Assembly (NCBI GenBank): GCA_023101485.1
Contig: LVZB01000001.1
Span: forward strand, 558,001 to 622,000
Length of the DNA: 64,000 nucleotides
Reading direction: 5' to 3'
Origin: Pasteurellaceae bacterium Macca
GTDB lineage: Bacteria > Pseudomonadota > Gammaproteobacteria > Enterobacterales > Pasteurellaceae
Below, one piece after another: positions 1 through 10,188 of the stretch. Both the position numbers and the translations under genes were made by a program. Below the pieces are notes generated by a model. The model was not told the DNA's origin, did no database searches, and saw only the letters and a list, made by a program, of their open reading frames with translations. The first letter of the stretch is position 1. Each line of letters starts with the position of its first letter.

Positions 1-1
1 C

Positions 2-562
<561 letters not shown>

Positions 563-582
563 TTATCAAACAAAAGCAAAAA

Positions 583-592
583 ACAAGCGGTC
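583..592 (+). repeat. DNA uptake signal sequence (Actinobacillus/Mannheimia type); representative of scattered copies
   Basis: The core ACAAGCGGTC (or GCAAGCGGTC), often followed by an A/T-rich tail, occurs many times on both strands. Examples read on plus are 583, 4166, 6866, 7663 (inside rlmD), 11710 (inside zwf), 13404 (inside pgl), 18360, 24356 (inside maf), 29040, 30153, 35933, 37947, 51134, 53521 and 55043. Such sites promote DNA uptake during natural transformation in Pasteurellaceae. The variant is the one of the A. pleuropneumoniae/M. haemolytica clade, not the H. influenzae AAGTGCGGT type. Confidence 0.9.
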
Positions 593-644
593 TAATTTGC
601 AAACAATTTTGTAAAAGACCCCTTGTTCTATAAAAATAACGAAA

Positions 645-902
645 TTAACCCGCCATATTCAATAAACGTTCACGTTTCCACTGTTCAGTCGTGAAGGTTT
701 TAATGGTCAAGGCGTGGATCGCGTTCGTCGCGAAAAGCTCCGTCAATGGTGCATAGATCATCTGTTGCTGTTTGACTTTTGAAAGACTCGCAAAGGCATC
801 ACTGACTGCAATCACACCATAGTGTGAATTTTCGCCCTGTACATAAACTTCATCTAATTCGAGGGCATTTTTGAGCATCTCTTCGATTTGTTTTGGTTCC
901 AT
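645..902 (-). CDS. ibaG: BolA/IbaG family protein
   Basis: This 85-residue BolA-like protein starts MEPKQIEEMLKNALELDEVY. An upstream in-frame ATG at 944 lies inside mlaB and would add 14 unlikely hydrophobic residues, so the start at 902 is preferred. BolA proteins partner with monothiol glutaredoxins in iron-sulfur handling, and in E. coli IbaG is linked to acid stress. It sits 2 nt after mlaB and before murA, the conserved arrangement. The family assignment is firm; the precise role here is inferred from synteny. Confidence 0.88.
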   Translation of the reverse strand: MEPKQIEEMLKNALELDEVYVQGENSHYGVIAVSDAFASLSKVKQQQMIYAPLTELFATNAIHALTIKTFTTEQWKRERLLNMAG

Positions 903-904
903 AA

Positions 905-1246
905 TTAGTGTTGATTCTCGCAATATAAAAAGGAAGAAAACCAATTACTTAAATCAAATAAATCCGCCAATCCTTTGACGAATTGCGGTGTATTGATTAA
1001 ATAATTCGCATTTTTTTTCTGATAATGGTGAAGAATTTCAGCCAGTAAGGTAAAGCCTGCTGAATCAATTTGCGTGAGTGATTTGAGATCCCAATAAATG
1101 TTTTGATTCATTTTTGGCGATAAAAAAGAAGCACGTTGCTTCCATAATGGAAGCAACGTGTTTCGTGTTAATTCACCCGACAATTGAACAAACAGCGTTT
1201 CATTATTCTGCTGAATGTGCCATTGTAATGGATTTTTTACTGTCAT
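905..1246 (-). CDS. mlaB: Mla pathway STAS-domain protein MlaB
   Basis: This is a small cytoplasmic STAS-domain subunit of the MlaFEDB inner-membrane complex, where it binds the ATPase MlaF and supports assembly. The 113-residue protein carries the STAS motif IDSAG (about residues 60-64) and the alternating strand/helix pattern of anti-sigma-antagonist folds. It lies 6 nt after mlaC and 2 nt before ibaG. Identity rests on the domain plus position in the operon, since MlaB proteins diverge strongly in sequence. Confidence 0.9.
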   Translation of the reverse strand: MTVKNPLQWHIQQNNETLFVQLSGELTRNTLLPLWKQRASFLSPKMNQNIYWDLKSLTQIDSAGFTLLAEILHHYQKKNANYLINTPQFVKGLADLFDLSNWFSSFLYCENQH

Positions 1247-1252
1247 ACAGAA

Positions 1253-1891
1253 TTATTTGTTCAATGTGATCGGTTGTTTCGCAGATTGAGTCACTTGCGC
1301 AGTTAAAGCATCAATCCCTTTTTGACGTAGGATACCACTCCATTCATTCTGTTTAGTTGCCACCATACTGATACCTTCTGCAGCCATATCGTAGGCTTGC
1401 CATTCACCCGTACGGCTATTTTTACGCCATTTAAAATCTAATTTAATCGGCTGGGCATTACCATTTTGTAATACATTCACACGGATACTTACTATGGTTT
1501 TATCGCCAAGTGGTTTCTCACTTTCGATTTGCACGTTCTGGTTAGTATATTGTGTTAATACTTGGGCATAAGATTGCTCAATAAACTGACCAAATGCACC
1601 AAAGAAAGCATTCCGTTGCGCATCTGTTGCAGAGGATAAGTTTTTCCCTAAAACAAGCTGTCCGGCATATTTCACATGCACATGGGGCATTAAGTCATTA
1701 CGCACGATAGTACGTAAATAATTCGGATCTTGCTTGATTCTGCTTTGGTTCGCTTTAATATCGCCAAAGAGTTTATCCGCCGTTTGTTGCATAAGCACAT
1801 AAGGGCTCGTGGAAGCAAATGCCGAGGTTGAAACCAACGCTGAAATCGCTACTGCACTAGCGACAAGGATTTTTTTAAGGGTTTTGATCAT
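1253..1891 (-). CDS. mlaC: Periplasmic phospholipid-binding protein MlaC
   Basis: MlaC shuttles phospholipid across the periplasm between the outer-membrane MlaA complex and MlaFEDB. The start at 1891 (MIKTLKKILVASAVAISALV) gives a textbook signal peptide cleaved after Ala-Phe-Ala at about residue 26; an earlier ATG at 1912 would put seven residues in front of it. The mature part matches the family in length (212 residues in all) and has the typical MLPHVHVKYAGQLVLG-like region (here DLMPHVHVKYAGQLVLGKNL). It is preceded by mlaD with a 78-nt gap. Confidence 0.93.
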   Translation of the reverse strand: MIKTLKKILVASAVAISALVSTSAFASTSPYVLMQQTADKLFGDIKANQSRIKQDPNYLRTIVRNDLMPHVHVKYAGQLVLGKNLSSATDAQRNAFFGAFGQFIEQSYAQVLTQYTNQNVQIESEKPLGDKTIVSIRVNVLQNGNAQPIKLDFKWRKNSRTGEWQAYDMAAEGISMVATKQNEWSGILRQKGIDALTAQVTQSAKQPITLNK

Positions 1892-1969
1892 TGTAAAACT
1901 CCAATTAGTCAATCATTCTCTTTCGAGAGTATTTTTTGCAAAAGCAAAAATTAGTTTAAATCAGACCGC

Positions 1970-2482
1970 TTACTCTGCTTTAGGTGTAGCGGTTTCTGGG
2001 GTTGTTGTATCAGTTTTTTTATCACCGTATAAGAACTGACCGATTAAATCTTCTAGCACCATAGCAGAATTTGTATCAGCAAAAGAATCACCGGCTTTTA
2101 ACATCGCCGTTTCCCCTTCTAATACAAAGCCAACATTTAAGGCAATGTACTGCTCTCCCAATAAACCTGCCGTTTTAATGGAGAGGGAGCTTGTATCTGG
2201 AATTTGGTTAAATTCCTCATTTACCGCAAGCGTTACTTTGGGTAAATAACTTTTAGCATCAAGCTGAATATCCGCAACACGTCCAACAACAACGCCCCCC
2301 ACCTTTACCGGAGAGCGGACTTTTAGTCCCCCAATGTTGTCAAAAGTTGCATAGAGTGGGTAAGTTTTTTCACTGGAAAAACCTTGCACATTGGCAACCC
2401 TTAGTCCAAGGAACACCAACGCTCCTAAGCCTAATAGCACAAATAGCCCGACCCAAAATTCATATTTAATTGATTGACGCAT
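1970..2482 (-). CDS. mlaD: MCE-domain protein MlaD
   Basis: This is a membrane-anchored MCE protein that forms the hexameric ring of the MlaFEDB transporter and binds phospholipid. A single N-terminal transmembrane segment (about residues 9-27, WVGLFVLLGLGALVFLGLRV) is followed by one MCE domain (about 40-120) containing YPLYATFDNIGGLKVRSPVK and VGGVVVGRV. Total length is 170 residues, close to other MlaD proteins. The C-terminus is Thr/Lys-rich and looks disordered. It lies 19 nt downstream of mlaE. Confidence 0.95.
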   Translation of the reverse strand: MRQSIKYEFWVGLFVLLGLGALVFLGLRVANVQGFSSEKTYPLYATFDNIGGLKVRSPVKVGGVVVGRVADIQLDAKSYLPKVTLAVNEEFNQIPDTSSLSIKTAGLLGEQYIALNVGFVLEGETAMLKAGDSFADTNSAMVLEDLIGQFLYGDKKTDTTTPETATPKAE

Positions 2483-2501
2483 TCTTTTTTCCTTCTTTTT
2501 C

Positions 2502-3278
2502 TTAACCGCCGAACATAATGGCCGTTAAAATAAAATCTAATCCTAATACCACTAAAGAGGCATGGACTACCGTTTTGGTTGTTGCTTGGCTAATCCCTTC
2601 GGAAGTGGGGGTTGCATCGTAGCCATTAAAGAGGGCAATCCACACCACCGCCACTGCAAAAAAGGCACTTTTAACAAAGCCATTCACAAGATCGCTTATC
2701 GTCACGCTATTTTGCATCACAGACCAGAAGCTCCCACTATCGACGCCTTTCCAATCTACCCCCACTAATGAGCCACCCCAAATGCCAATAGCAGTAAAAA
2801 TAATTGCTAGAAATGGCATGGCAATCACACCCGCCCAAAAGCGAGGGGCAATCACACGGCGAAGAGGGTCAATCGCCATCATTTCAAGGCTAGAAAGTTG
2901 TTCGGTGGCTTTCATTAAACCAATTTCTGCCGTTAATGCCGAACCGGCACGCCCTGCAAATAAAAGTGCCGTCACCACTGGGCCTAACTCACGCAGTAAT
3001 GAAAGTGAAACCAACTGCCCAAGGCTTGTTTCTGCGGAGAACCCGACCAATACCACATAACCTTGTAAGCCCAACACCATACCGATAAACAAGCCCGACA
3101 ACATAATAATGAGCAGAGATTGCACCCCCAACACATAAAGCTGTTTAATCAATAACGGCGTATGTTTGCGGACTTCGGGTTTCCCCACCAAAGCCCCCCA
3201 GAGCATAAAACTTGCGCGTCCAAAGGATCGAACAAAGGCAATCACCGTTGCACCAATGGAAGAAATCCATTTCATCAT
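2502..3278 (-). CDS. mlaE: Phospholipid ABC transporter permease MlaE
   Basis: This is the integral membrane permease of the MlaFEDB complex. Its 258 residues span several hydrophobic helices and include the family signature region [20 protein letters not shown] and the following [10 protein letters not shown] coupling segment. The start ATG overlaps the mlaF stop as ATGA, which indicates translational coupling. A second ATG follows immediately (Met-Met), so the start could be one codon later. Confidence 0.96.
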   Translation of the reverse strand: MMKWISSIGATVIAFVRSFGRASFMLWGALVGKPEVRKHTPLLIKQLYVLGVQSLLIIMLSGLFIGMVLGLQGYVVLVGFSAETSLGQLVSLSLLRELGPVVTALLFAGRAGSALTAEIGLMKATEQLSSLEMMAIDPLRRVIAPRFWAGVIAMPFLAIIFTAIGIWGGSLVGVDWKGVDSGSFWSVMQNSVTISDLVNGFVKSAFFAVAVVWIALFNGYDATPTSEGISQATTKTVVHASLVVLGLDFILTAIMFGG

Positions 3279-4075
3279 TGAAAAAGCTCCTCGGTATAAT
3301 TTTGTGCTGGATAATGGAAACGTACTGGGCCGTCTGCCTTGCCGTTTAAAAACTGCACCACTTGGGGATCTTGGCTAGACAATAACGCCTCGGGCGTTCC
3401 TTCGGCAATAATCCGTTTATCCGCCACGATATACGCATAATCCGCAATACTCAGGACTTCGGTAACGTCATGGGACACCACAATAGAAGTTAAATTCAGC
3501 GCGTGATTTAATTTTTTTATCAATGAAACAATCACCCCCATACTAATTGGGTCTTGCCCCGTAAAAGGCTCATCATACATAATTAAATCCGGATCGAGTG
3601 CAATCGCCCGAGCAAGTGCCGCACGGCGTGCCATGCCCCCTGAAAGCTCCGCAGGCATCAGATCCGCTGCACCGCGTAATCCGACGGCTTCAAGCTTCAT
3701 CAACACTAATTTGCTGATCATCTCCTCGGGCAAACGGGTATGCTCCCGAAGAGGAAATGCCACATTATCAAAGGTGGATAAATCCGTGAATAGCGCACCA
3801 GATTGAAACAACATCCCCATTCGCTGACGAATTTCATATAACGTTTTATTTGAGGCCTGACAGACATTTTTTCCGTCAAACAAAATCTCCCCCGATTCCG
3901 GCACAATCTGCCCACCAATTAAGCGTAGCAAGGTGGTTTTACCAATCCCTGACGGCCCCATAATGGCGGTAATTTTGCCCTTTTGTACACGGAGGTTGAG
4001 GTTATCGTAAATCGTCCTCGTCCCCCGTTTAAAGGTAAGATTTTTGACCTCAACCAAATTTTCGTTGTTGTTCAT
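3275..4075 (-). CDS. mlaF: Phospholipid ABC transporter ATPase MlaF
   Basis: This is the cytoplasmic ATPase driving the Mla lipid transporter, which maintains outer-membrane asymmetry. The 266 residues show Walker [10 protein letters not shown] (40-48), a Q-loop Gln at 91, ABC signature LSGGM (144-148), Walker B LIMYDEP (164-170) and switch His at about 202 in VVSHDV. It is the first gene of the mlaFEDCB-ibaG-murA run. The stop overlaps mlaE by 4 nt. Confidence 0.97.
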   Translation of the reverse strand: MNNNENLVEVKNLTFKRGTRTIYDNLNLRVQKGKITAIMGPSGIGKTTLLRLIGGQIVPESGEILFDGKNVCQASNKTLYEIRQRMGMLFQSGALFTDLSTFDNVAFPLREHTRLPEEMISKLVLMKLEAVGLRGAADLMPAELSGGMARRAALARAIALDPDLIMYDEPFTGQDPISMGVIVSLIKKLNHALNLTSIVVSHDVTEVLSIADYAYIVADKRIIAEGTPEALLSSQDPQVVQFLNGKADGPVRFHYPAQNYTEELFQ

Positions 4076-4391
4076 TCGGTCTTCTCTACAATAAAAAATG
4101 GTTTGCGATAATCTAGGAAGGTTACCTCAATGTCAATGCTCTTTAAGTTTTTTGACAAAATTACAGCAAGCGGTCAAATTTTTGAAACATTTTGCTTTGC
4201 AGAGAAAACAAGCGAAAAACGGGTAATAAACAGAACAAAAAGCATGAAATAACGCTCAATCGCACAAAATCCGCCTATCCTACTAAGAGATCATACTCAC
4301 CCGCTCACGAAGAGGGAGGATTTCATCCCCTCGATTTTCTTGATAATAAAAGCCATGAATTTTAGGACCACTTATTTCTTGGAGTAGTAGC
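4076..4391. other. Intergenic region between divergent mlaF and the phosphorylase gene
   Basis: This 316-bp divergent spacer has no credible ORF. It holds one uptake-signal copy (GCAAGCGGTC at 4166). The promoters for the mla operon (minus) and the phosphorylase gene (plus) must lie here, but I cannot point to a convincing -35/-10 pair. A GGAG ribosome-binding site sits about 10 nt before the ATG at 4392. Confidence 0.6.
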
Positions 4392-6800
4392 ATGACGTCC
4401 ATCCACGCTTTTCAACCCCTTTTTACTAGCACACTAAACGATTACTGTGCCCAACGCTTTTGTACCCCAACGCAACTCACTGATCGCCAGTGGTATCAAC
4501 TTATTGCCAAACTGGCTCACCAAACGGCATTACACAATTTCCCGACAACCCTTCCCCCCCCAGAAAATCAAACAAAAGGGCGTAAAGTGAATTACCTCTC
4601 GATGGAATTCCTCATCGGACGTTTGCTTGGCAATAACTTAATGAATCTTGGCATTTACGAGTTCGTCAATCAACAACTCACCCAATATGGTAAAAATTTA
4701 GTCGATATATTAGAACAAGAACGTGACCCATCCCTTGGCAACGGGGGCTTAGGACGTTTAGCGGCTTGTTACTTAGATTCAATGGCAACCCTTGCTCAAC
4801 CGGCGATTGGCTACGGATTACACTACCAATACGGCTTATTTAAACAGCATTTTGGTTCATCTGGGGAACAGTTAGAAAGTGGCGATGCGTGGCAACGGGA
4901 TTTCTACCCAATGCAATCTCACCGTAGCGAATTAGCCCAACAAGTCGGCTTTGGGGGCGAAGTTCAGCACATTGAGGGCGACCGCTACCAATGGCAACCC
5001 AAATGGCAAGTCAATGGCGAAGCCTTTGATCTCCCTGTTGTGGGCTATAAAGGCGTGCAACAACCCCTACGCCTATGGCAAGGATACAGTGAAACTGCCT
5101 TCGATCTTGCCACCTTCAACGAAGGGAATTACCTCCACGCCGAAAGCCGTGTCATTGATGCCGCCAAGCTCACCAAAGTGCTTTACCCGAATGACAACCA
5201 CCCAGAAGGCAAAGCCCTACGCCTCATGCAACAATATTTCCACTGCGCCTGTTCTGTTGCCGATATTCTGCGCCAACACCTTGCCCAGCAACGCCCTTTG
5301 GCAACCTTGCCTGATTATGAGGTGATTCAATTAAACGACACCCACCCCGCCATCGCCATTCCCGAGCTAATGCGTCTTTTATTAGATGAACATCAGCTCA
5401 ACTGGTCACAAGCGTGGGAAATTTGTCGCAAAACCTTTGCCTATACCAACCACACGCTCTTACCTGAAGCCTTAGAACAGTGGGATCAACAGCTCCTTGC
5501 CGAACTGCTTCCCCGCCATTTATTGATTATTGAACGCATTGATCGCGAACTCTATCAACAAGTCCAAGCTACATTCAGTGCCGAAGCGTTTGAAAACGCT
5601 TGGCACGAAACCGCAATTTTAATGAATCACCGAGTACGAATGGCAAATCTCTGTGTTGTCGGCGCTTTTGCTGTGAATGGCGTAGCACAAATTCACTCGG
5701 ATTTAGTTGTCAGCGACTTATTCCCCGCCTATGCACGGCTCTTTAAAGGCAAATTCCATAATGTGACTAACGGCGTTACCCCTCGCCGTTGGATTCGCCA
5801 AGCCAACCCTACCCTAAGTGCCCTACTTGACCAACATATTCAAGGGGATTGGACGAAGGATCTCACCCTTCTTTCACAAATTGAGCCACTTGCAAAAAAT
5901 CCTCAATTTCAGACCGCTTACGCCACCATTAAACAGCAAAATAAACAACGCCTAGCCCAAGAAATTCAACAACTCACGGGTATTACGGTGAATTGCGAAG
6001 GGATTTTTGACGTACAAATTAAACGTTTCCACGAATATAAACGCCAACATCTCAACTTGCTCAATATCATTGCCACCTACCAAGCATTAAAAGCCAACCC
6101 AACCGCCCCTTGCGTGCCTCGGGTGTTTATCTTCTCCGGCAAAGCCGCACCGGGCTACTTTATGGCAAAACAGATTATTCAAGCGATCAATGGCGTTGGT
6201 GAAGTGGTCAATCACGATCCCGATCTCCAAGGGAAATTACAGGTCGTCTTTTTACCCGATTATCGGGTCAGTTTAGCGGAGAAAATTATCCCCGCAGCGG
6301 ATGTTTCGGAGCAGATTTCCCTCGCCGGTAAAGAGGCTTCCGGCACGGGCAATATGAAATTAGCACTCAATGGGGCAATTACCCTCGGCACGTTAGATGG
6401 AGCGAATGTGGAAATCGCCGACTATGCAGGGGCGGAAAATGTCGTGATTTTTGGCCATACCGTTGATTCCGTTCGCCAACTTCGGGAACAGGGCTATGCC
6501 CCACGAGATTATTACGAACAGAACCCCCAATTAAAACAAGCGATTGATGCCCTCGCTGACGGCACTTTCTCATCAGGCGATCGCGAACGCTTTAAGCCCC
6601 TTGTAGAAAACTTGCTCAATGACGATTACTTCTGCGTTCTCGCCGATTTTGCAAGCTATGTCGAAGCACAACAAGAGATTGCAAAACGTTACCAAAATCA
6701 GACCGCTTGGGTAGAATCCGCCATTCTCAACACCGCCCGACTCGGCGTATTCAGCGCCGACCGCTCAATTCGGGATTACCAAAGAAAGATTTGGAAATAG
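4392..6800 (+). CDS. malP: Alpha-glucan (maltodextrin/glycogen) phosphorylase, GT35
   Basis: The enzyme cleaves alpha-1,4-glucans with phosphate to give glucose 1-phosphate. The 802 residues have typical family landmarks: NYLSMEFLIGRLLGNNLMNL near residue 70, DPSLGNGGLGRLAAC, VIQLNDTHPAIAIPEL, and the PLP segment EASGTGNMKLALNG with the Schiff-base Lys at about residue 656. The resemblance is closest to E. coli MalP (short N-terminus, 797 residues), but Pasteurellaceae copies are often called glgP. No malQ or glg genes adjoin it, so the substrate preference is not settled by context. Confidence 0.9.
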   Translation: MTSIHAFQPLFTSTLNDYCAQRFCTPTQLTDRQWYQLIAKLAHQTALHNFPTTLPPPENQTKGRKVNYLSMEFLIGRLLGNNLMNLGIYEFVNQQLTQYGKNLVDILEQERDPSLGNGGLGRLAACYLDSMATLAQPAIGYGLHYQYGLFKQHFGSSGEQLESGDAWQRDFYPMQSHRSELAQQVGFGGEVQHIEGDRYQWQPKWQVNGEAFDLPVVGYKGVQQPLRLWQGYSETAFDLATFNEGNYLHAESRVIDAAKLTKVLYPNDNHPEGKALRLMQQYFHCACSVADILRQHLAQQRPLATLPDYEVIQLNDTHPAIAIPELMRLLLDEHQLNWSQAWEICRKTFAYTNHTLLPEALEQWDQQLLAELLPRHLLIIERIDRELYQQVQATFSAEAFENAWHETAILMNHRVRMANLCVVGAFAVNGVAQIHSDLVVSDLFPAYARLFKGKFHNVTNGVTPRRWIRQANPTLSALLDQHIQGDWTKDLTLLSQIEPLAKNPQFQTAYATIKQQNKQRLAQEIQQLTGITVNCEGIFDVQIKRFHEYKRQHLNLLNIIATYQALKANPTAPCVPRVFIFSGKAAPGYFMAKQIIQAINGVGEVVNHDPDLQGKLQVVFLPDYRVSLAEKIIPAADVSEQISLAGKEASGTGNMKLALNGAITLGTLDGANVEIADYAGAENVVIFGHTVDSVRQLREQGYAPRDYYEQNPQLKQAIDALADGTFSSGDRERFKPLVENLLNDDYFCVLADFASYVEAQQEIAKRYQNQTAWVESAILNTARLGVFSADRSIRDYQRKIWK

Positions 6801-6807
6801 CACCTTT

Positions 6808-6829
6808 GCTCCCTTACTTGCGAGGGAGC
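6808..6829 (+). terminator. Weak stem-loop after the phosphorylase gene
   Basis: A 7-bp perfect stem GCTCCCT/AGGGAGC with an 8-nt loop lies 8 nt after the stop. There is no T-run, so it may be an mRNA 3' stabiliser or a weak terminator. The convergent neighbour rlmD ends at 6902. Confidence 0.4.
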
Positions 6830-6901
6830 TATTGTATAACGATTTAAGAGTGAAACTCACTGCAAACAAGCGGTCAAATTTTTCGAACAATTTGCTCTAG
6901 C

Positions 6902-8221
6902 CTATTTTCGCAGGAATAAGGAAATCGACTCCAAGTGCCCCGTGTGGGGGAACATATCAATCATGGCGGATTTTTGCAGTTGATAGCCTTGGCTTATTAG
7001 CTTTTCGGCATCTCGGACTAAGGTCGCAGGGTTGCAGGAAACATAGACAATCCGTTCGGGGTTGAGTTGGCAGAGGTGATCAAGGGCGAAATATGCCCCG
7101 TTGCGAGCGGGGTCGAGTAACACTTTATTAAACGCCTCTTTCGCCCACGGCTGATCGATAAAAGGTTCATCTAGGTTAGTTTGGTAAAATTCAGCATTGG
7201 CGATCTGATTCACTTTGGCGTTTTCTTGGGCTTGGGCAACCATTGGGGCAACGCCTTCCACCCCGACAACACTTTTGGCAATCTTGGCAAACGGCAGGGT
7301 GAAATTCCCCATGCCACAGAAGAGATCTAAAACCCGATCACGGGCTTCTAAGGCTAACCACGCTTTCGCCACTGCCACCATTTTTTGGTTAAGGCTGGCA
7401 TTGATTTGAATAAAATCACGCACCGAAAAACGAAGTTGCAACCCCTCAATTTGGTAGAAGGGCGTTTCTCCCCGCCACTGTTCGATGTGATCTTTCTCTT
7501 TCATCACAAATAGCAAGAGGGATTCGGCTTCCGCAAAATCATATAATGCCACCCGATCTGCCTCTCCGATGTTCCCTAAATGGCGAAGCAAAAGAGCAAC
7601 ACCGTTATCCGCTTCCACGAGCTCAATATGCCCGAGGGATTTTTTCTGTTTCCAGTGGGCGAACAAGCGGTCTAATTTTGGCAATAATTTGTTTAACGTT
7701 GGGGTGAGTACGTCACACTGTGTCACGGGGATGACCGCTTGGGATTGCGCTTGGCGAAAGCCCATCACAAGCTTGCCGTTTTGCATTACCAGGCTAAGTT
7801 TGGCACGGCGGCGGTAGTGTCTATCTTCCCCGACAATCATGGGTTGAAAATCAATGGGCGTTTTTTGTAGCCCTTGCAAACGGCGAAAAAGGGCGTTTTG
7901 CTTGGCTTCTCGCTGTAATGAGAGGGCAATATGTTGCCCCTGACAGCCTCCGCATTGACTATAAATAGGGCAAAAAGGGGAAGTCCGTTGGGCGGAGGGT
8001 TGGAGAATTTTTACCCCCGTTGCTCGACCATATTGGCGTTTTTCCTCAATCACCTTCGCCTCTACCACCTCTGTGGGGAGCGCATTTTCGACAAACCACG
8101 TTTTCCCCCCAGCCTTTGCAATACCAAGACCTTGATAATCGAGATCTTGAATGGAAAAACGGTGCAATGTGGGGGTCTTTGGGGCTTTTTTGTGGGGTTT
8201 ATCGTGGTAAAACAGTGCCAT
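6902..8221 (-). CDS. rlmD: 23S rRNA (uracil-1939-C5)-methyltransferase RlmD
   Basis: The enzyme methylates U1939 of 23S rRNA using SAM and carries a [4Fe-4S] cluster. An N-terminal TRAM domain (about 20-75) is followed by cluster cysteines in CPIYSQCGGC (C84, C90, C93) and a fourth at about 169. The SAM site is LDLFCGMGNFTLPFA, and the catalytic Cys lies in YVSCNPATLVRD (about 396). Length 439 matches RumA/RlmD. An uptake sequence lies inside the gene at 7663. The gene is divergent from the dGTPase gene, with about 60 bp between the starts. Confidence 0.95.
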   Translation of the reverse strand: MALFYHDKPHKKAPKTPTLHRFSIQDLDYQGLGIAKAGGKTWFVENALPTEVVEAKVIEEKRQYGRATGVKILQPSAQRTSPFCPIYSQCGGCQGQHIALSLQREAKQNALFRRLQGLQKTPIDFQPMIVGEDRHYRRRAKLSLVMQNGKLVMGFRQAQSQAVIPVTQCDVLTPTLNKLLPKLDRLFAHWKQKKSLGHIELVEADNGVALLLRHLGNIGEADRVALYDFAEAESLLLFVMKEKDHIEQWRGETPFYQIEGLQLRFSVRDFIQINASLNQKMVAVAKAWLALEARDRVLDLFCGMGNFTLPFAKIAKSVVGVEGVAPMVAQAQENAKVNQIANAEFYQTNLDEPFIDQPWAKEAFNKVLLDPARNGAYFALDHLCQLNPERIVYVSCNPATLVRDAEKLISQGYQLQKSAMIDMFPHTGHLESISLFLRK

Positions 8222-8283
8222 GGCATACTCTTGAAAGGAAAGCAGAAAGGCGTATTATAGCGGAAAAGATGACAGGAGATACT

Positions 8284-9609
8284 ATGCTTGAACGCCATTG
8301 GACAGAACGCTATCAACCCGATACGCAACGCTCACAGGATCATCGCTCCCCTTTTCAGCGTGATCGAGCACGGATTTTGCACTCCGAGGCCTTTCGTTGC
8401 CTTCAAGCGAAAACGCAAATTCATGCCGTCGGGGAAGATGATTTCTACCGTACACGGCTCACCCACTCCTTAGAAGTGGCACAAATCGGCAGCAGCTTAC
8501 GGGCAAAATTAGTCAGCGAACCGCAGGCTTTTCAACAGATCAATACGGATAAGCACTATGCCCATTTTGCCGATCATCTGAGTGATTTACTTCCCTCTCG
8601 TAGCTTGATTGAATCCCTCTGTTTTGCCCACGATATTGGTCACCCACCCTTTGGACACGGTGGCGAAATGGCACTGAATTATAAAATGCAAGGCTACGGT
8701 GGTTTTGAGGGGAATGCGCAATCTTTTCGCATTGTGACGCAACTTGAACCCTATACTGAAAAAGCGGGGATGAACCTAACACGGCGAACTTTGCTGGGCA
8801 TTCTCAAATACCCCATTTTAATGCACCAAGCCGTGCCGAAAAGCCCCCAAGAAATTTTGCCGGCTCGCTTTATCAATCTTCATCAACTCAAAACTGCCAA
8901 GGGGATTTTTGATGATGATGCACACTTTTTTCACTGGGTCTTACAGCCCCTATCAAATTCTGATCGGCAACTTCTCTGTTCTGTCATCCCTAATGAAGAC
9001 CCTCACTCGCCTAACCATTCTCGCTATAAATCCCTGGATTGTAGCTTAATGGAATTAGCCGATGACATTGCCTACGGCGTCCATGATTTAGAAGATGCCA
9101 TTGTTGGCGGAATGGTCACACCTCAATCTTGGCAAGAGGCGGAACAAAAGCTCCACCGCTGTTGCTCCCCTTGGTTACACGATTTTTTACCCGACCTTAG
9201 TCGCAAACTGTTCTCTCCCCATCGCTATGAGCGTAAAGATGTGATTGGCGCATTGGTGAATTTTTTTGTGACGAATGTACAGTGGAAAGTGGTGGGCGAA
9301 TTTGACGATCCTCTGCTCCGTTTTAACGCTACGCTCCCCGAAGAAGTGGAAGCGGTATTGAAAGTCTTAAAAGCGTTTGTCTATGACTATGTGATCTGCG
9401 ATATGGTGACCCAACGGGTGGAATACAAAGGTCAGCGTATCTTAATGGATCTCTTTGATATGCTCAGTAGCGACCCCACACGCCTACTGCCAAAAAGTGT
9501 CGCTGAACGTTGGCAATCCAGCCCCGAAGGACAACGCCCTCGAGTGATTTGCGACTACCTCGCCAGTATGTCTGACGGGCAAGCCTTTAAACTTTATCAA
9601 CATTTATAA
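8284..9609 (+). CDS. dgt: Deoxyguanosinetriphosphate triphosphohydrolase-like protein (HD domain)
   Basis: This HD-superfamily enzyme hydrolyses dNTPs to deoxynucleoside and triphosphate; some relatives limit phage replication. The start is ATG 8284 after ACAGGAG, because longer frames run back through rlmD. Its 441 residues carry His61 (RLTHSLEVAQIG), the HD pair at 116-117 (CFAHDIGHPPFGHGGE) and Asp at about 260 (LADDIAYGVHDLED), giving the full H...HD...D metal set. It belongs to the dGTPase-like subgroup rather than the longer E. coli Dgt. Substrate specificity cannot be read from sequence. Confidence 0.92.
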   Translation: MLERHWTERYQPDTQRSQDHRSPFQRDRARILHSEAFRCLQAKTQIHAVGEDDFYRTRLTHSLEVAQIGSSLRAKLVSEPQAFQQINTDKHYAHFADHLSDLLPSRSLIESLCFAHDIGHPPFGHGGEMALNYKMQGYGGFEGNAQSFRIVTQLEPYTEKAGMNLTRRTLLGILKYPILMHQAVPKSPQEILPARFINLHQLKTAKGIFDDDAHFFHWVLQPLSNSDRQLLCSVIPNEDPHSPNHSRYKSLDCSLMELADDIAYGVHDLEDAIVGGMVTPQSWQEAEQKLHRCCSPWLHDFLPDLSRKLFSPHRYERKDVIGALVNFFVTNVQWKVVGEFDDPLLRFNATLPEEVEAVLKVLKAFVYDYVICDMVTQRVEYKGQRILMDLFDMLSSDPTRLLPKSVAERWQSSPEGQRPRVICDYLASMSDGQAFKLYQHL

Positions 9610-9642
9610 TCTCAATGTTTATCACCTATTTTGGACACCATA

Positions 9643-10188
9643 ATGACTCAACAACTGCCTAAAATTCTGTCTGTGACGACCTTAGCCAAAACTCGTATTT
9701 TCGAGGTGCAAGGGGTCGATTTACAATTCTCCAACGGCGAATTACGCACCTACGAACGCTTAACGCCACAACGCCGATCATCGGTGATGGTTTTACCCCT
9801 TCATCAGGATAATCTGATCTTGATTCGGGAATACGCCGTTGCCTCAGAACGCTATGAATTAACCTTCCCAAAAGGGATTGTCGATGTAGGGGAAGCACCT
9901 ATTGAGAGTGCCAATCGAGAATTACAAGAGGAGATCGGCTTCGGGGCAAAACGGCTTACGCCATTACGCCCGTTATATAGCTCCCCAAGCCATATGTATG
10001 GCTTAATGCACCTCTTTATTGCTGAAGATCTCTACCCTTCGCAATTAGAAGGGGACGAACCAGAGCCCCTAGAAATCGTCTATTACCCTCTGAATAAAAT
10101 AGAAGAATTGCTTGGTGATCCGAACTTTGCCGAATCTCGTAACCTGTCTGCCCTCTTTTTACTGCGAGAATTTTTAAATGCCAAATAA
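9643..10188 (+). CDS. nudE: ADP compounds hydrolase NudE (Nudix)
   Basis: This Nudix hydrolase is expected to act on ADP-ribose, Ap3A and NADH. The complete Nudix box occupies residues 78-100 (GIVDVGEAPIESANRELQEE then IGF). ATG 9643 is chosen over a TTG four codons upstream; GGA at 9633-9635 is a plausible ribosome-binding site. The length of 181 agrees with E. coli NudE. It overlaps the next membrane-protein gene by 11 nt, and in other gammaproteobacteria nudE commonly precedes cysQ, as it nearly does here. Confidence 0.92.
   Translation: MTQQLPKILSVTTLAKTRIFEVQGVDLQFSNGELRTYERLTPQRRSSVMVLPLHQDNLILIREYAVASERYELTFPKGIVDVGEAPIESANRELQEEIGFGAKRLTPLRPLYSSPSHMYGLMHLFIAEDLYPSQLEGDEPEPLEIVYYPLNKIEELLGDPNFAESRNLSALFLLREFLNAK

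Noticed and set aside
8284-9609. Anti-phage dNTPase defence system
   Set aside because: The dGTPase-like protein sits among housekeeping genes (rlmD, nudE) with no defence neighbours; family membership alone does not support a defence role.
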